A stretch of 64,000 nucleotides of DNA from Gracilinema caldarium (lineage in GTDB: Bacteria > Spirochaetota > Spirochaetia > Treponematales > Breznakiellaceae), in assembly GCF_029265695.1 (NCBI RefSeq), contig NZ_JAJUHW010000014.1:1-64000 (forward strand), written 5' to 3'. The position numbers and the translations under genes are program-made. Below are positions 46,639-55,578 of the stretch, piece after piece. The notes beneath the pieces were generated by a model. That model was given only the letters and a program-made list of their open reading frames with translations, searched no databases and had not been told where the DNA came from. Every line of letters begins with the position of its first letter. The stretch's first letter is position 1.

Positions 46639-48053
46639 ACTGCTTTCTGATACGCCAGGACTTTCCAGCCCTGGCGTTTTAGTTCACCGATGCGCTGAAA
46701 GCCTTTCCGTTTCTGTCGGTCAAAACGTTCTGCTTCGGTGGCCGAGAGGCCGATAAAAATGAGGCTGCCCGGATCGGCAAGTTTTTCGAGGCCCGTCCAA
46801 TAAGCGGGCCAAGGAGCGGTTTTGGGAACCGGATCGGGGAATAGAAACATAAGCGGAAAGGGGCCGCCGCTGGCTTTAAGAAGCTCTTCCGCGGAAAGGT
46901 CTGGATCTACCGAAGGAACAATAGCGGGGGAAAGGTCCCGAATGGCTTGATCCGTATGATTCACTGAGTAGGACCCCTTTAGGTTTTCGAGATTTTGTTT
47001 TGTTGCAGTGAGGGACAGTATATTTCTCCCACCGATTACTGGTGTAAAGGAGATTTGTGCCAACTCTTGTAAAAAGCTTATTACAAACCAGAGGGGAAAG
47101 TGACCCTGTCCCACCTCAAAAAAGAGGATAGGAAGATGTTCTCTCCGTGTAAGAAAAGACCGTATCTGGTGCTGTAATTTTAGAATCAGGGCAGCCATAA
47201 GCTCGTGGATATAGTGGGGCTGGTCAAAGTCCTCCACACCATGAAGGCTTTGCAGGGTGTATTCAGTATCCTTTATCTGGTAGGTTCCCAAGATCCGCTT
47301 ATAGGCTTCCCAGGAAAAGGATTCTTTTGCAGCTACCTTCTCTGCATCTTGCTGCGCTGGCGGCTTTCCATAAACAAAGACTCGATGCTCAGGACCAGCA
47401 GTTTCTTCGACCAGTTCCGCTCCATATTTGAGTATCCAGCCCTTAAACGTTTCTGCCAGAGGGTCTACTATGACAACGAAGACCCGGCCCGCCTCTTCCA
47501 GCAGGGCAAGAGAACGCCGGACGAAGTATTCAAGCACCGGGAGCCCCGCTTTAGCGGGTATGTTTGACACAATCCAATCATAGGGGCCTGGGGCAGAGAG
47601 GAGGGGTTCTGTATGGGTGGAAAAGCGGGGCTCCCGCAGGCTGCCGGCCTGGCTAACGGTTTGGTCGCCTGTGATGGTGTCAACCAGGCCGCTGCCTAAC
47701 CCGTTGGCCAGGCCGTTGCAGGCGGTGAACTGGCGGGCTAGTTCATCCCGATCCTGAGCGCGGATAACAAAGTTCTCATGGCCCTCTTTCTGGAAGTAAG
47801 ATCCCAGGGCTATGCCAATAACTCCTGTGCCGGAACCGGCATCGAGAACGCGGTGGGGCATAGATAATGAAGCACTTTTAAGTTTATCAATATGATTGGA
47901 AATGACCCGTAAAAGAAGCCGGGTCCCGGAATCGACATCGTAGGAACTGAAAAGCCCATGGGAAAGGGTAAGGGTAATTTCCGTTCCCTTAAACCGCATA
48001 GCTGTGGTTTTTGACCCATAGGCTTCCATAACCGGGCAGGTGTGTTTAGTCAT
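46635..48053 (-). CDS. SAM-dependent methyltransferase (RsmC/HemK-like) with an unassigned C-terminal half
   Basis: Residues 1-235 form a class I methyltransferase: LDAGSGTGVIGIALGSYF (SAM motif I) and DWIVSNIPAKAG, the position where RNA and protein-glutamine methylases have N-P-P-x. Ile replaces the first proline, so substrate type is uncertain. Residues 240-472 have no family I recognise; they contain two SLTATKQNLENLKGSY-like helices. It is followed at once by efp upstream (overlap of 8 bases), so efp and this gene are cotranscribed. A target in translation is plausible. Confidence 0.65.
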   Translation of the reverse strand: MTKHTCPVMEAYGSKTTAMRFKGTEITLTLSHGLFSSYDVDSGTRLLLRVISNHIDKLKSASLSMPHRVLDAGSGTGVIGIALGSYFQKEGHENFVIRAQDRDELARQFTACNGLANGLGSGLVDTITGDQTVSQAGSLREPRFSTHTEPLLSAPGPYDWIVSNIPAKAGLPVLEYFVRRSLALLEEAGRVFVVIVDPLAETFKGWILKYGAELVEETAGPEHRVFVYGKPPAQQDAEKVAAKESFSWEAYKRILGTYQIKDTEYTLQSLHGVEDFDQPHYIHELMAALILKLQHQIRSFLTRREHLPILFFEVGQGHFPLWFVISFLQELAQISFTPVIGGRNILSLTATKQNLENLKGSYSVNHTDQAIRDLSPAIVPSVDPDLSAEELLKASGGPFPLMFLFPDPVPKTAPWPAYWTGLEKLADPGSLIFIGLSATEAERFDRQKRKGFQRIGELKRQGWKVLAYQKAV

Positions 48054-48609
48054 TCACCCGTTCGACGTACTCGTTGGTTTCCGTATTTACAAGAATTTTT
48101 TCACCCTGTTTGATGAAGAGGGGTACCCGGACGGTAAGACCCGTTTCAGTTACGACCGGTTTGGTTGCCCCAGATACGGTGTCTCCTTTAACGTAGTTTT
48201 CGCTTTCTGCAACGGTAAAGACAACCTTGTAGGGTATCTTAATATCGATCACCTGGCCTTCCCAGAGGAGCAGGTCGTAGGTTTCGCCTTCTTTAAGGTA
48301 ATATTTTTTGTCTTCCATGCCGGATATGGGGACTTCAAACTGGTCATAGGTGTTGTTATCCATGAAGTGATAGTAGTCCGTATCAGCGTATTGATACTGG
48401 CAGGAATGGGTATCTACCTGGGCGTCTTCAACCTCCAACTGGGTTGGTATGGTTTGGGTTAGGACCGAACCGTCCTTGAGACTCTTCATTTTTACCCGTG
48501 CAAATGCTCCTCCCTTGCCGGGATTAACAAATTCTCGTTCAACCACAATAAAGGGCTGGCCTTTTTGCAGAAGACAGGTGCCTTTGGCGATATCTCCGCC
48601 TCGAATCAT
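48046..48609 (-). CDS. efp: Elongation factor P
   Basis: EF-P relieves ribosomes stalled at polyproline. The 187-residue protein has the three beta-barrel domains. The loop entering the ribosomal P site reads PGKGGAF, with Lys32 in the position modified by beta-lysine in E. coli-type EF-P. The epmA modification gene is at 59980-60990, which supports that this lysine is lysylated. The ATG is preceded by GAGAGGAAC. It overlaps the methyltransferase gene by eight bases. Confidence 0.95.
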   Translation of the reverse strand: MIRGGDIAKGTCLLQKGQPFIVVEREFVNPGKGGAFARVKMKSLKDGSVLTQTIPTQLEVEDAQVDTHSCQYQYADTDYYHFMDNNTYDQFEVPISGMEDKKYYLKEGETYDLLLWEGQVIDIKIPYKVVFTVAESENYVKGDTVSGATKPVVTETGLTVRVPLFIKQGEKILVNTETNEYVERVND

Positions 48610-48718
48610 AATGTTCCTCTCTTATTAGAATACGATATGCAGTGGTAGCAAAATTATAGCAAGTTCATCAATCTTAGTCTAGAAAGCCATGCTATCATAG
48701 GGCATACTGTGTATCGTT

Positions 48719-50992
48719 ATGTATCATATAGGCCGAAGGATTGTACCCCTATCTCTCAAGGTTATTCTCATCATTGTAGGCTCCCAGTTGCTGCTTTATT
48801 CGCTTTTTTCTCTATTGGTACTAGAAAGTAGTACCGAAGCTGTTAAGGCTAGCGAATTAGATACATTCCGTCTTTTGGGAGATGCCCTGCACTGGTCAGT
48901 CGATGATGAGCTTGCCAGTGCAGAACTTACTTTGAATTATTTGATACAGGATCCTGCCATTGTTGAGCTTTTTGCAGACCGTGACAGAATGGGTCTGTAC
49001 CAATACCTTAAGCCCAAGTATACAGCTATTCAAGATCGGGTTATACGATTCCATTTTCATTTACCCGATGGCACTTCATTTTTACGGATGCACAATCCAG
49101 AAAGTTATGGTGACAATCTTTTAGAATTACGTCCCATGGTCCGTGACGCTATTAATTTACGGCAAAAGGTTCAGGGTATAGAACTTGGACGGGATGGAAT
49201 TGGGCTGCGTATATTATTGCCGCTGTGGAAATCTGAGCAGTACATTGGATCGATTGAATTCGGTATGGATTTCGGTACTGCCTATGTTCAAAAAATGAAA
49301 AAAAAATACGGCGGTGATTATTATATTTTTCTTTTTAACGGGCCGGAAACATATAAAATGTTGGCAGGTACCCAGGATAATCCCCGCTGTTCTACTGCAG
49401 ACCGTCTGCTCGAAAGTCTCAGGAATGGAAATGCGGAGCTTTCTCTTGATTGTTCCCATGCAAGGGCTGTGGGGCTTTATCCATTCAGGGATTATTCTGG
49501 AAAAGTTATTGGTTTTATAAAAGCAGAATTACAGCGTATACCTCTCTCAGATGCCCTTAAGTCTATTCAGGGGCGTTTGTTTATAATTGGTTTAGTTCTT
49601 ATAGCATCACTAATAGCAGCAAGTCTATATGCCCTGAATAGTTTTTTAATTCCCCTTAGCGAGGTGGTCGCAAAAACACAACTTATATCGGAAAAAATCA
49701 TTTCAGGTGATGTAAGTTATCGGGGCTCTATTAGCCACGGGGCGGCGGAGTATCAGGAGATTATTAGGGCGGTTAATACAATCATCGATGCACTTCGAGA
49801 GCGGGAAAGCCTTCTGCAGGCTATCGTGGAGGGTATTCCGGGTATTGTCTACTATGTTGATGTAAACTGTCGTATCATTTGGGCCAATAAGCTTGCGATG
49901 AGCCGCTTCCCTGGGCTTCATAAAGAATATCTTAGAACATACACCACAGGCTTTTTTGAACAGGAACGTCAACTCTTACTTCGTGCATTCAATTCTGGCT
50001 CTATTGAAACAATCGATGCTTGTTATGTTGTGCCCTCAGCTTTATCGGGTCAGGAATGCTGGGAGCATGTGGCTGTACCGGTAGCAGATTCGGATGGACA
50101 TGTTACGCATGTGATTCGGATTTCACAAGACATATCGGATAAGCGTAAGGCCGAGTTAGAATTGAGAGAACTGAATGAAACCTTGGAGCATAGGGTCGAA
50201 GAGGAGATAAAGCGGCGGCAGGAAGGCGAACGGATTGCGGAACAGCAGTCCCGGCTTGCTGCCATTGGGGAGCTTGCTACTGGTATGGCCCACGAAATTA
50301 CCCAACCGCTTAATGCGATTGCTTTTTCTGTGGAAAATATCAAGAATCGTTACTATCAAGGATCCTTGGATGATACCTATCTGGATAAAAAAACCGCTGC
50401 CATTGTTTCTGATATTGAGCGGGTTCGTCGGGTCATTGAACATGTTAGGCTCTTTTCTCGGGGAGGCCCATCGGATTATCAGACAAGTTTTTCTGTGAAT
50501 CGCTGCGTAGAAAACGCCCTGTCTTTAATGGGAACTCAGCTGGCAACCCATGGAATAGATGTGGCTCTCAATTTTGAGCCTAATTTGCCAGATATTCAAG
50601 GAAATCCATTCCAGTATGAACAGGTAGTTATCAATCTGTTATCGAATGCCAGGGATGCGGTAGAAGAGCGGCTGTTGAGAGAGTCGGACCACGATTTGTT
50701 CGATCCGGCACCTGGACAGATTAGGATTACTACCAAAATGAACGGAAGCTGTCTCATCCTGGAGATTGAAGATAATGGAATCGGTTTACCCCAGGGATTG
50801 GAAAAGCGTATATTTGATCCCTTCTTTACAACAAAACCTCTTGGCAAGGGAACAGGACTGGGACTTTCTATTTCCTATGGTATTATCCGTCAGATGGGCG
50901 GCAGTATAATCTTTGAAACATTGTCCCTGGGGGGGACCAGGGTTTTGGTAGAAATTCCGTTTCATAAAGATATAGTTGGAGATAATGTATGA
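48719..50992 (+). CDS. Membrane sensor histidine kinase with Cache-like, HAMP and PAS domains
   Basis: The 757-residue kinase has a transmembrane helix near 10-35, a periplasmic sensor of about 250 residues (double Cache-like, cf. GLRILLPLWKSEQYIGSIEFG), a second helix near 285-308, HAMP, PAS (about 360-470, IPGIVYYVDVNCRIIWAN), a coiled coil, HisKA with H525 in MAHEITQPLNAI, and an HATPase domain ending near 750. The HxxxQPLNAI type kinases typically partner NtrC-family regulators, and the next gene is one. The two overlap by four bases. No ribosome-binding site is clear for ATG 48719. It probably senses sulfur compounds or redox state, judged only by the operon it precedes. Confidence 0.88.
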   Translation: MYHIGRRIVPLSLKVILIIVGSQLLLYSLFSLLVLESSTEAVKASELDTFRLLGDALHWSVDDELASAELTLNYLIQDPAIVELFADRDRMGLYQYLKPKYTAIQDRVIRFHFHLPDGTSFLRMHNPESYGDNLLELRPMVRDAINLRQKVQGIELGRDGIGLRILLPLWKSEQYIGSIEFGMDFGTAYVQKMKKKYGGDYYIFLFNGPETYKMLAGTQDNPRCSTADRLLESLRNGNAELSLDCSHARAVGLYPFRDYSGKVIGFIKAELQRIPLSDALKSIQGRLFIIGLVLIASLIAASLYALNSFLIPLSEVVAKTQLISEKIISGDVSYRGSISHGAAEYQEIIRAVNTIIDALRERESLLQAIVEGIPGIVYYVDVNCRIIWANKLAMSRFPGLHKEYLRTYTTGFFEQERQLLLRAFNSGSIETIDACYVVPSALSGQECWEHVAVPVADSDGHVTHVIRISQDISDKRKAELELRELNETLEHRVEEEIKRRQEGERIAEQQSRLAAIGELATGMAHEITQPLNAIAFSVENIKNRYYQGSLDDTYLDKKTAAIVSDIERVRRVIEHVRLFSRGGPSDYQTSFSVNRCVENALSLMGTQLATHGIDVALNFEPNLPDIQGNPFQYEQVVINLLSNARDAVEERLLRESDHDLFDPAPGQIRITTKMNGSCLILEIEDNGIGLPQGLEKRIFDPFFTTKPLGKGTGLGLSISYGIIRQMGGSIIFETLSLGGTRVLVEIPFHKDIVGDNV

Positions 50993-52392
50993 AAAACTCA
51001 GAATCTATAGCAGTACTTGTATTGGATGATGAAACTCGTTTAGCTGATGAAATAGGTGAATATCTTGAATCTAAGGGTTTTTCTGTGTTTATTGCTGACA
51101 GGCCTTCAAAGGCATTTCAGATTCTACATTCAAAGCCAATTCACATTGCCATGGTAGATATAAAGCTCCCAGAATACGATGGGCTAACTTTCTTGCGAAA
51201 GCTCCGTGCTGAACAATCGGATACTGAAATTATTATTATGAGCGGTCATGGAGATATGGAAAGCGTGATAGAAGCCCTGAGACTCGGAGCCTTTGATTAT
51301 CTGCGTAAACCTTTTTCAAGTCTTGAATTGCAGGCTGCCATTAGCCGAATTAGCCGTTTCCTCGAAGTGCAGCAAAGTTACCGTCGTTCATCTCAAAGGT
51401 GTATGGAATTACAGGACGAACTTTTTTCGGAAAACGAACTTATTGGTCATTCTTCGATTATGGAACAGATACGGGAAATGATTCAGCGCGCAGCGCAGTT
51501 CTCGGATACAGCGGTACTAATACGCGGAGAAAGCGGTACGGGAAAAGAATTAGTGGCCCGGCAAATACACAGGCTGAGCAGTCGTGCCAGCGGATCTTTT
51601 GTACCAGTAAATTGTGCTGCCATACCTCGTGATATGTTTGAAAGCGAATTCTTTGGCCATGAGAAAGGGGCTTTCACTGATGCTCAAGTAAAGCGCAATG
51701 GGTTATTCCGAACCGCTGATGGAGGGACCCTATTCCTCGATGAAATAGGAGAAATCCCTTTCGAGCTTCAGAGTAAACTTCTGAGGGCTCTTGAAGAAAA
51801 GAAAGTCCGGCCCCTAGGTATGGACAAAGAACTTTCTGCGGATGTGCGAATTATCGGTGCTACAAACCGAGATCTTTTGGAAGAGGTGAGGCAAGGCCGT
51901 TTCCGTAAGGATCTATATTACCGGATTGCAGTCATGGATATTCATGTACCTCCTCTTCGAGAACGCAGAGAAGACATACCGGATCTAATTGATTATTTTT
52001 ATAGACAAAGCTGTCTCCGATCGGGGCGTCCATTTCGGTCTCTTAGCGCAAATATCATTGATCAGTTATTACGCTACGATTTCCCTGGCAATATCAGGGA
52101 ATTAAAAAACCTCGTAGAACGGATAGTTATACTTGGCAGGGAACCACAAGAAAAGGACCTGAATGCCTGGCTAGATCCGGAACACTGTGGGTGTACCAGG
52201 GATAGTCAGTCTCAAACTGCAGACCTCTTATCTGGGCTGCCCCCGGTGCTTAATTTGGAAACGATCGAAAAGGCCCTCATTATGCGTGCCATGGAACAAG
52301 CCCAGGGAGTACAATCTACTGCAGCCCAATTGCTTGGCATTACCCGTCAAGCTCTGGATCGGCGACTAAAGAAATATCAACTGCGGCCTTAA
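50989..52392 (+). CDS. NtrC-family sigma-54-dependent response regulator
   Basis: The 467-residue regulator has a receiver domain (D57 in AMVDIKLPEYDG), an AAA+ domain with Walker A GESGTGKE near 180, the sigma-54 contact loop GAFTDA near 226, Walker B TLFLDEIGEIP, and a Fis-type helix-turn-helix at 430-465 (STAAQLLGITRQALDRRLKK). It activates RNA polymerase with sigma-54. A consensus sigma-54 promoter and three repeats suited to enhancer binding follow 47-227 bases after its stop, so the sulfur operon downstream is its probable target. Confidence 0.95.
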   Translation: MKNSESIAVLVLDDETRLADEIGEYLESKGFSVFIADRPSKAFQILHSKPIHIAMVDIKLPEYDGLTFLRKLRAEQSDTEIIIMSGHGDMESVIEALRLGAFDYLRKPFSSLELQAAISRISRFLEVQQSYRRSSQRCMELQDELFSENELIGHSSIMEQIREMIQRAAQFSDTAVLIRGESGTGKELVARQIHRLSSRASGSFVPVNCAAIPRDMFESEFFGHEKGAFTDAQVKRNGLFRTADGGTLFLDEIGEIPFELQSKLLRALEEKKVRPLGMDKELSADVRIIGATNRDLLEEVRQGRFRKDLYYRIAVMDIHVPPLRERREDIPDLIDYFYRQSCLRSGRPFRSLSANIIDQLLRYDFPGNIRELKNLVERIVILGREPQEKDLNAWLDPEHCGCTRDSQSQTADLLSGLPPVLNLETIEKALIMRAMEQAQGVQSTAAQLLGITRQALDRRLKKYQLRP

Positions 52393-52438
52393 TCAAAATG
52401 ACTGAATGTTGTCATTGGCTCCAGGGCACGATTTTAAA

Positions 52439-52487
52439 TGTCCGTTTTCGGTCGTCCATTTTCGGGCATTAAGCCTGAAAGCGGACA
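52439..52487. promoter_or_regulatory. Three enhancer-like sites for the sigma-54 regulator
   Basis: Copies read TGTCCGTTTTCGGTC (52439-52453), CGTCCATTTTCGGGC (52453-52467) and, inverted, GCCTGAAAGCGGACA (52473-52487). The shared unit is close to TGTCCGYTTTCRGGC. The first two are direct repeats 14 bases apart, the third opposes them. They lie 117-165 bases upstream of the -24 box, the normal range for NtrC-type activators. There is no T run, so a terminator is unlikely. Confidence 0.65.
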
Positions 52488-52603
52488 GCATATAACCCAA
52501 CTAATAACGTTAATTAATTAATAAGAACGTAGCTTTTATCTCTATTATATTATCTATAAAGAATTATTTTATTTAATTATTTTGGGTGTTGCTGAATATG
52601 TTT

Positions 52604-52619
52604 TGGCACGCTCTTTGCT
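52604..52619 (+). promoter_or_regulatory. Consensus sigma-54 promoter of the sulfur-uptake operon
   Basis: TGGCAC (52604-52609), five bases, TTGCT (52615-52619), which matches the -24/-12 consensus TGGCAC-N5-TTGCW fully. Transcription should start near 52630, 45 bases ahead of the first gene. Confidence 0.9.
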
Positions 52620-52674
52620 ATTAATAAATAACCGAATTGATTCGGAAACTATTTTTATTAGCAAGGAGCATAGT

Positions 52675-52902
52675 ATGGCAGAACACACACTTGATTGTCT
52701 CGGAGAAGCTTGTCCGGTACCTCTTATTAAGACTCAAAAGGCTATGGAAAAAATGGCTGTTGGGGATGTACTTATCGTCAATATTGATCACAGCTGTGCT
52801 ATGAAAAACGTTCCTGATTGGGCTCGTTCAGTCGGTCATAATGTGGAAATTGAAGAAGTTGCCGAAGGCGAATGGAACATCATTATAGAAAAGGTAAAAT
52901 AA
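52675..52902 (+). CDS. TusA-like sulfur carrier protein
   Basis: The 75-residue protein has the TusA/YedF/SirA fold with the signature CLGEACPVPLIKTQKAM. The conserved sulfur-accepting cysteine of the C-P-x-P motif is C13; an additional cysteine, C8, precedes it. It passes persulfide sulfur. As TsuB in the thiosulfate uptake system, such a protein works beside a YeeE-type channel, and two YeeE-type genes follow. The start at ATG 52675 has AAGGAG 6 bases upstream and lies downstream of the sigma-54 promoter; an earlier start at 52582 would lie upstream of it and is excluded. Confidence 0.88.
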   Translation: MAEHTLDCLGEACPVPLIKTQKAMEKMAVGDVLIVNIDHSCAMKNVPDWARSVGHNVEIEEVAEGEWNIIIEKVK

Positions 52903-52912
52903 GGAGTATCCC

Positions 52913-53437
52913 ATGGACGAAAAAAAGAAATACCCGTTCCACGAAAAATATTTTAAAAAAGAGTGGAGCTATACTACCGGTTCTGTTCTGCTAGCAATAC
53001 TAGCCTTGGCTTTGGTTATTGTAACTGGAGCTTCCTGGGGTGTAACTGGCCCCCTCGGTATGTGGGGTGGAAAGTTGCTGCAGCTTATTGGTATCAATGC
53101 TGATGCATGGAAAGGTTACAACGGTAGTCTTGCCAAATATAATTTCTGGATGGATCAACCCTCACTGACCAACCTGGGGATTGTGTTAGGTGCTCTCCTT
53201 TCAGTTCTTCTGGCAACTCAATTTAAGATTAAAAAAATAAAGAGCATGAAAAATGTTTGGGCAGCAGTGTTGGGTGGCCTTTTAATGGGTATTGGCGCAC
53301 GGCTCTCCCTTGGATGTAATATCGGTGCATTCTTTACCGCCTTGCCGGCTTTTTCTCTCCATGGATGGGTGTTCTGGATTTCCATATTTGCCGGCGCAGC
53401 GGTAGGTAGTCAGCTGCTTAAAAAATATTTTATGTAG
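52913..53437 (+). CDS. YeeE/YedE-family membrane protein, first half of a split channel
   Basis: The 174-residue protein has about four membrane segments. The conserved half-helix motif RLSLGCNIGAFFTAL (C135) matches the G-C-N/A-G elements of YeeE/TsuA. The family imports thiosulfate or other sulfur (or selenium) species through cysteine relays. In full-length TsuA two such halves occur in one chain; here they are on two genes. It starts 10 bases after the tusA-like stop, with AAGGAG. Direction and substrate are inferred from the family. Confidence 0.8.
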   Translation: MDEKKKYPFHEKYFKKEWSYTTGSVLLAILALALVIVTGASWGVTGPLGMWGGKLLQLIGINADAWKGYNGSLAKYNFWMDQPSLTNLGIVLGALLSVLLATQFKIKKIKSMKNVWAAVLGGLLMGIGARLSLGCNIGAFFTALPAFSLHGWVFWISIFAGAAVGSQLLKKYFM

Positions 53438-53447
53438 GAGGATGATG

Positions 53448-54188
53448 ATGAGTGATACTAATACTTCCGCTATCCGGCGAACGACAACCCGTGTCAAAGA
53501 AACTCCCGAACAGCGAGCCCGTAAGCAAAAAATACAGCTAACTGCTGGAATCATTCTCGTCGTTATTTTGGTGTTGCTAGGTTTGTATATTCAGACGCAG
53601 AATCCGAAAGGTGCCTATATTTGGCTTATCGGTCTTGGTTTTGGTTATACACTCCAGCGTTCGCGTTTCTGTTTTACCGCCTCTATGCGTGATCCTGTGT
53701 TGACCGGATCTACCGAACTTACAAAAGCGGTCATTATTGCCCTCGCGCTTGCTTCTGTTGGTTATATGGCCTTGCAGATGAAGCTAACCGGTGTGGATCT
53801 TAAGAATCTCGGTACCGATGCTCTGAAGGACGCTACCAAACTGCCCGGACATGTGCGGGCTGTCGGTGTGCATACCATTATCGGTGGCTTTATATTCGGA
53901 ATCGGCGCTGTAATCGCTGGAGGTTGTGCATCGGGTACTTTTATGCGTATGGGCGAAGGCTTTGTACAGCAGTGGATAGCCATAATTTTCTTTATTGCTG
54001 GTTCAGTCATTGGTATGGTCATTTTGCCCTATGTCCAGGCTAACCCAATCCTTTATCAGAATAATCCAATCTATTTGCCTCAATTACTTGGCGGATGGGT
54101 CCCGGCAATCATAGTTCAGTTTGGACTCTTATTTGTACTGTATGTATTTGCTGACTGGTATGGCAAGAAAAAAGCCGGAGAACTTTAA
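53448..54188 (+). CDS. YeeE/YedE-family membrane protein, second half of a split channel
   Basis: The 246-residue protein has about five membrane segments. The two characteristic cysteine motifs are RSRFCFTASMRD (C75) and AGGCASGTFMRMGEG (C160), both found in the TsuA-type pore. A 35-residue charged N-terminal tail is extra. Three ATG codons in a row follow GGAGG; I prefer the third (53448) because of spacing, while 53442 is also possible. Together with the 52913 protein it should form the complete uptake channel, fed or drained by the TusA-like carrier. Confidence 0.82.
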   Translation: MSDTNTSAIRRTTTRVKETPEQRARKQKIQLTAGIILVVILVLLGLYIQTQNPKGAYIWLIGLGFGYTLQRSRFCFTASMRDPVLTGSTELTKAVIIALALASVGYMALQMKLTGVDLKNLGTDALKDATKLPGHVRAVGVHTIIGGFIFGIGAVIAGGCASGTFMRMGEGFVQQWIAIIFFIAGSVIGMVILPYVQANPILYQNNPIYLPQLLGGWVPAIIVQFGLLFVLYVFADWYGKKKAGEL

Positions 54189-54191
54189 AAT

Positions 54192-55430
54192 ATGGACAAA
54201 AAAAAAATAGAACATTATGATGTTGTAGTGATCGGCGGTGGCCCTGCAGGCATGACTGCCGCTCTCTACGCAGGCCGTGCGAGGCTAAAGACTTTGCTTA
54301 TAGAAAAATCCCTTATCGGCGGTATGGCTACCTATACCAGCGAGATCGAAAATTATCCCGGTTTCCCGGAGCCGATTGATGGGATTGAGCTGATGAAGCT
54401 TTTTGATAAACAATTCCGGCGCTTTGGTGTGGATGTAAAACTAACCGACGTTAAGTCCGTGTCAGTGGAATGTAACCAAAAGATCGTATCCACTTTTAGA
54501 ACCGATTATTATGCCAAGGCGGTCATTATTTCTACGGGAAATAAACCCCGTCTGACTGGTGCAAAGAATGAAGAAAAATTCCTGAATGACAAGGGAATTT
54601 CTTTTTGCGCCACCTGTGATGCGGCCCGTAATACGGGAAAACGTATTATGGTCATTGGTTCAGGCGATGCTGCTATAGAAGAGGGCATGTTCCTGACAAA
54701 ATTTGCACGGGAAGTTATTGTGTCGGTTATCCATGACGAAGGTATTATGGATGCCAATAAGGTCGCCCAAGAAAAGGCCCTTGCAAATCCCAAAATGAAG
54801 TTCATGTGGAATACGGTGGTCGATTCGTTCGAAGGGGATGACATGCTTAAACAGGTTGTCCTTAAAAACATTAAGACCGGCGAACTTATTCCTGTGGATG
54901 TGGATACCTGTTTCCTGTTTATCGGCTATGTTCCGAATACAAAAATATTCGAAGGCTTTATCGATATGACCCAACGTGGGTATATAAAGACCAACGAAAA
55001 CATGGAAACCAGCCGAGAAGGCTTTTTCGCTGTAGGGGATTGCCGTGACAAGACCCTGCGCCAGGTTGCTACAGCGGTAGGAGACGGGGCCATTGCGGGC
55101 TTTATGGCAGAAAAATACGTTGAGGAATTAGAATACGTTCAGCGAGAAATTTTTGAAGCCAAGGGCCTTATCATGGCATTTGTATATAACGCGGTAGAAG
55201 CCCTGGATCGGGAATTTCTTGCTCGGGTAGAACAGGTTCAGCGTGAATACAAGGATCAGGTCCAATTGAGACGTATTGATGTCTATAAGTCTGACCGTAT
55301 CGCCTGTCGTCTCGATTATACTAAAACACCCTCTATTATTTTTATGAAAGATGGCAAGATATTGGAAAATATAACCGATTTGAGCAATTTGGAAAAAACT
55401 ATTGCCCAGATGATTACAAAATTTGCTTAA
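54192..55430 (+). CDS. Thioredoxin reductase-like flavoprotein with a C-terminal thioredoxin-like tail
   Basis: Residues 1-315 are a TrxB-type flavoprotein: FAD motif VIGGGPAGMTAALYAG near 14, active-site CATC (C139/C142), NAD(P)H motif VIGSGDAAIEEGMF near 155, and the FAD motif FFAVGDCRDKTLRQ near 278. Residues 320-412 have a thioredoxin fold with a TPS cis-proline turn (YTKTPSIIFMKDGK), but the place of the CxxC motif reads VYNAVEA and lacks cysteines. One cysteine remains in RIACRLDY. It may reduce persulfide on the TusA-like protein. It is the last gene of the operon. Confidence 0.85.
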   Translation: MDKKKIEHYDVVVIGGGPAGMTAALYAGRARLKTLLIEKSLIGGMATYTSEIENYPGFPEPIDGIELMKLFDKQFRRFGVDVKLTDVKSVSVECNQKIVSTFRTDYYAKAVIISTGNKPRLTGAKNEEKFLNDKGISFCATCDAARNTGKRIMVIGSGDAAIEEGMFLTKFAREVIVSVIHDEGIMDANKVAQEKALANPKMKFMWNTVVDSFEGDDMLKQVVLKNIKTGELIPVDVDTCFLFIGYVPNTKIFEGFIDMTQRGYIKTNENMETSREGFFAVGDCRDKTLRQVATAVGDGAIAGFMAEKYVEELEYVQREIFEAKGLIMAFVYNAVEALDREFLARVEQVQREYKDQVQLRRIDVYKSDRIACRLDYTKTPSIIFMKDGKILENITDLSNLEKTIAQMITKFA

Positions 55431-55504
55431 AAGGTTAGGTCCTTTCAAGATTAACCCAGTTTTGAAAGTGTTTTACCTGCTAAGAGTTTCTTTGTTCTCG
55501 ATAA

Positions 55505-55534
55505 CCCCCAAATGATTGATGTTTGGGGGTTTTT
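55505..55534 (+). terminator. Intrinsic terminator of the sulfur operon
   Basis: CCCCCAAA (55505-55512) and TTTGGGGG (55522-55529) form a perfect eight-pair stem with a nine-base loop, followed by TTTTTC. Confidence 0.85.
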
Positions 55535-55541
55535 CTTTGCC

Positions 55542-55569
55542 TTGACAAAAATGGTCATATGCTCATAAT
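55542..55569 (+). promoter_or_regulatory. Promoter of the Mrp gene, very close to its start codon
   Basis: TTGACA (55542-55547), 16 bases, CATAAT (55564-55569). Transcription would begin at about 55575-55577, two to four bases before the ATG at 55579, so the mRNA may be leaderless. Confidence 0.5.
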
Positions 55570-55578
55570 TAATGCATT

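Noticed and set aside
52439-52487. Terminator after the NtrC-type regulator gene
   Set aside because: The inverted repeats have no T run after them. The direct repeat arrangement is better explained as activator binding sites.
52582-52674. Upstream start of the TusA-like gene
   Set aside because: It would lie upstream of the sigma-54 promoter core. ATG 52675 has a good ribosome-binding site and gives a standard-length TusA.
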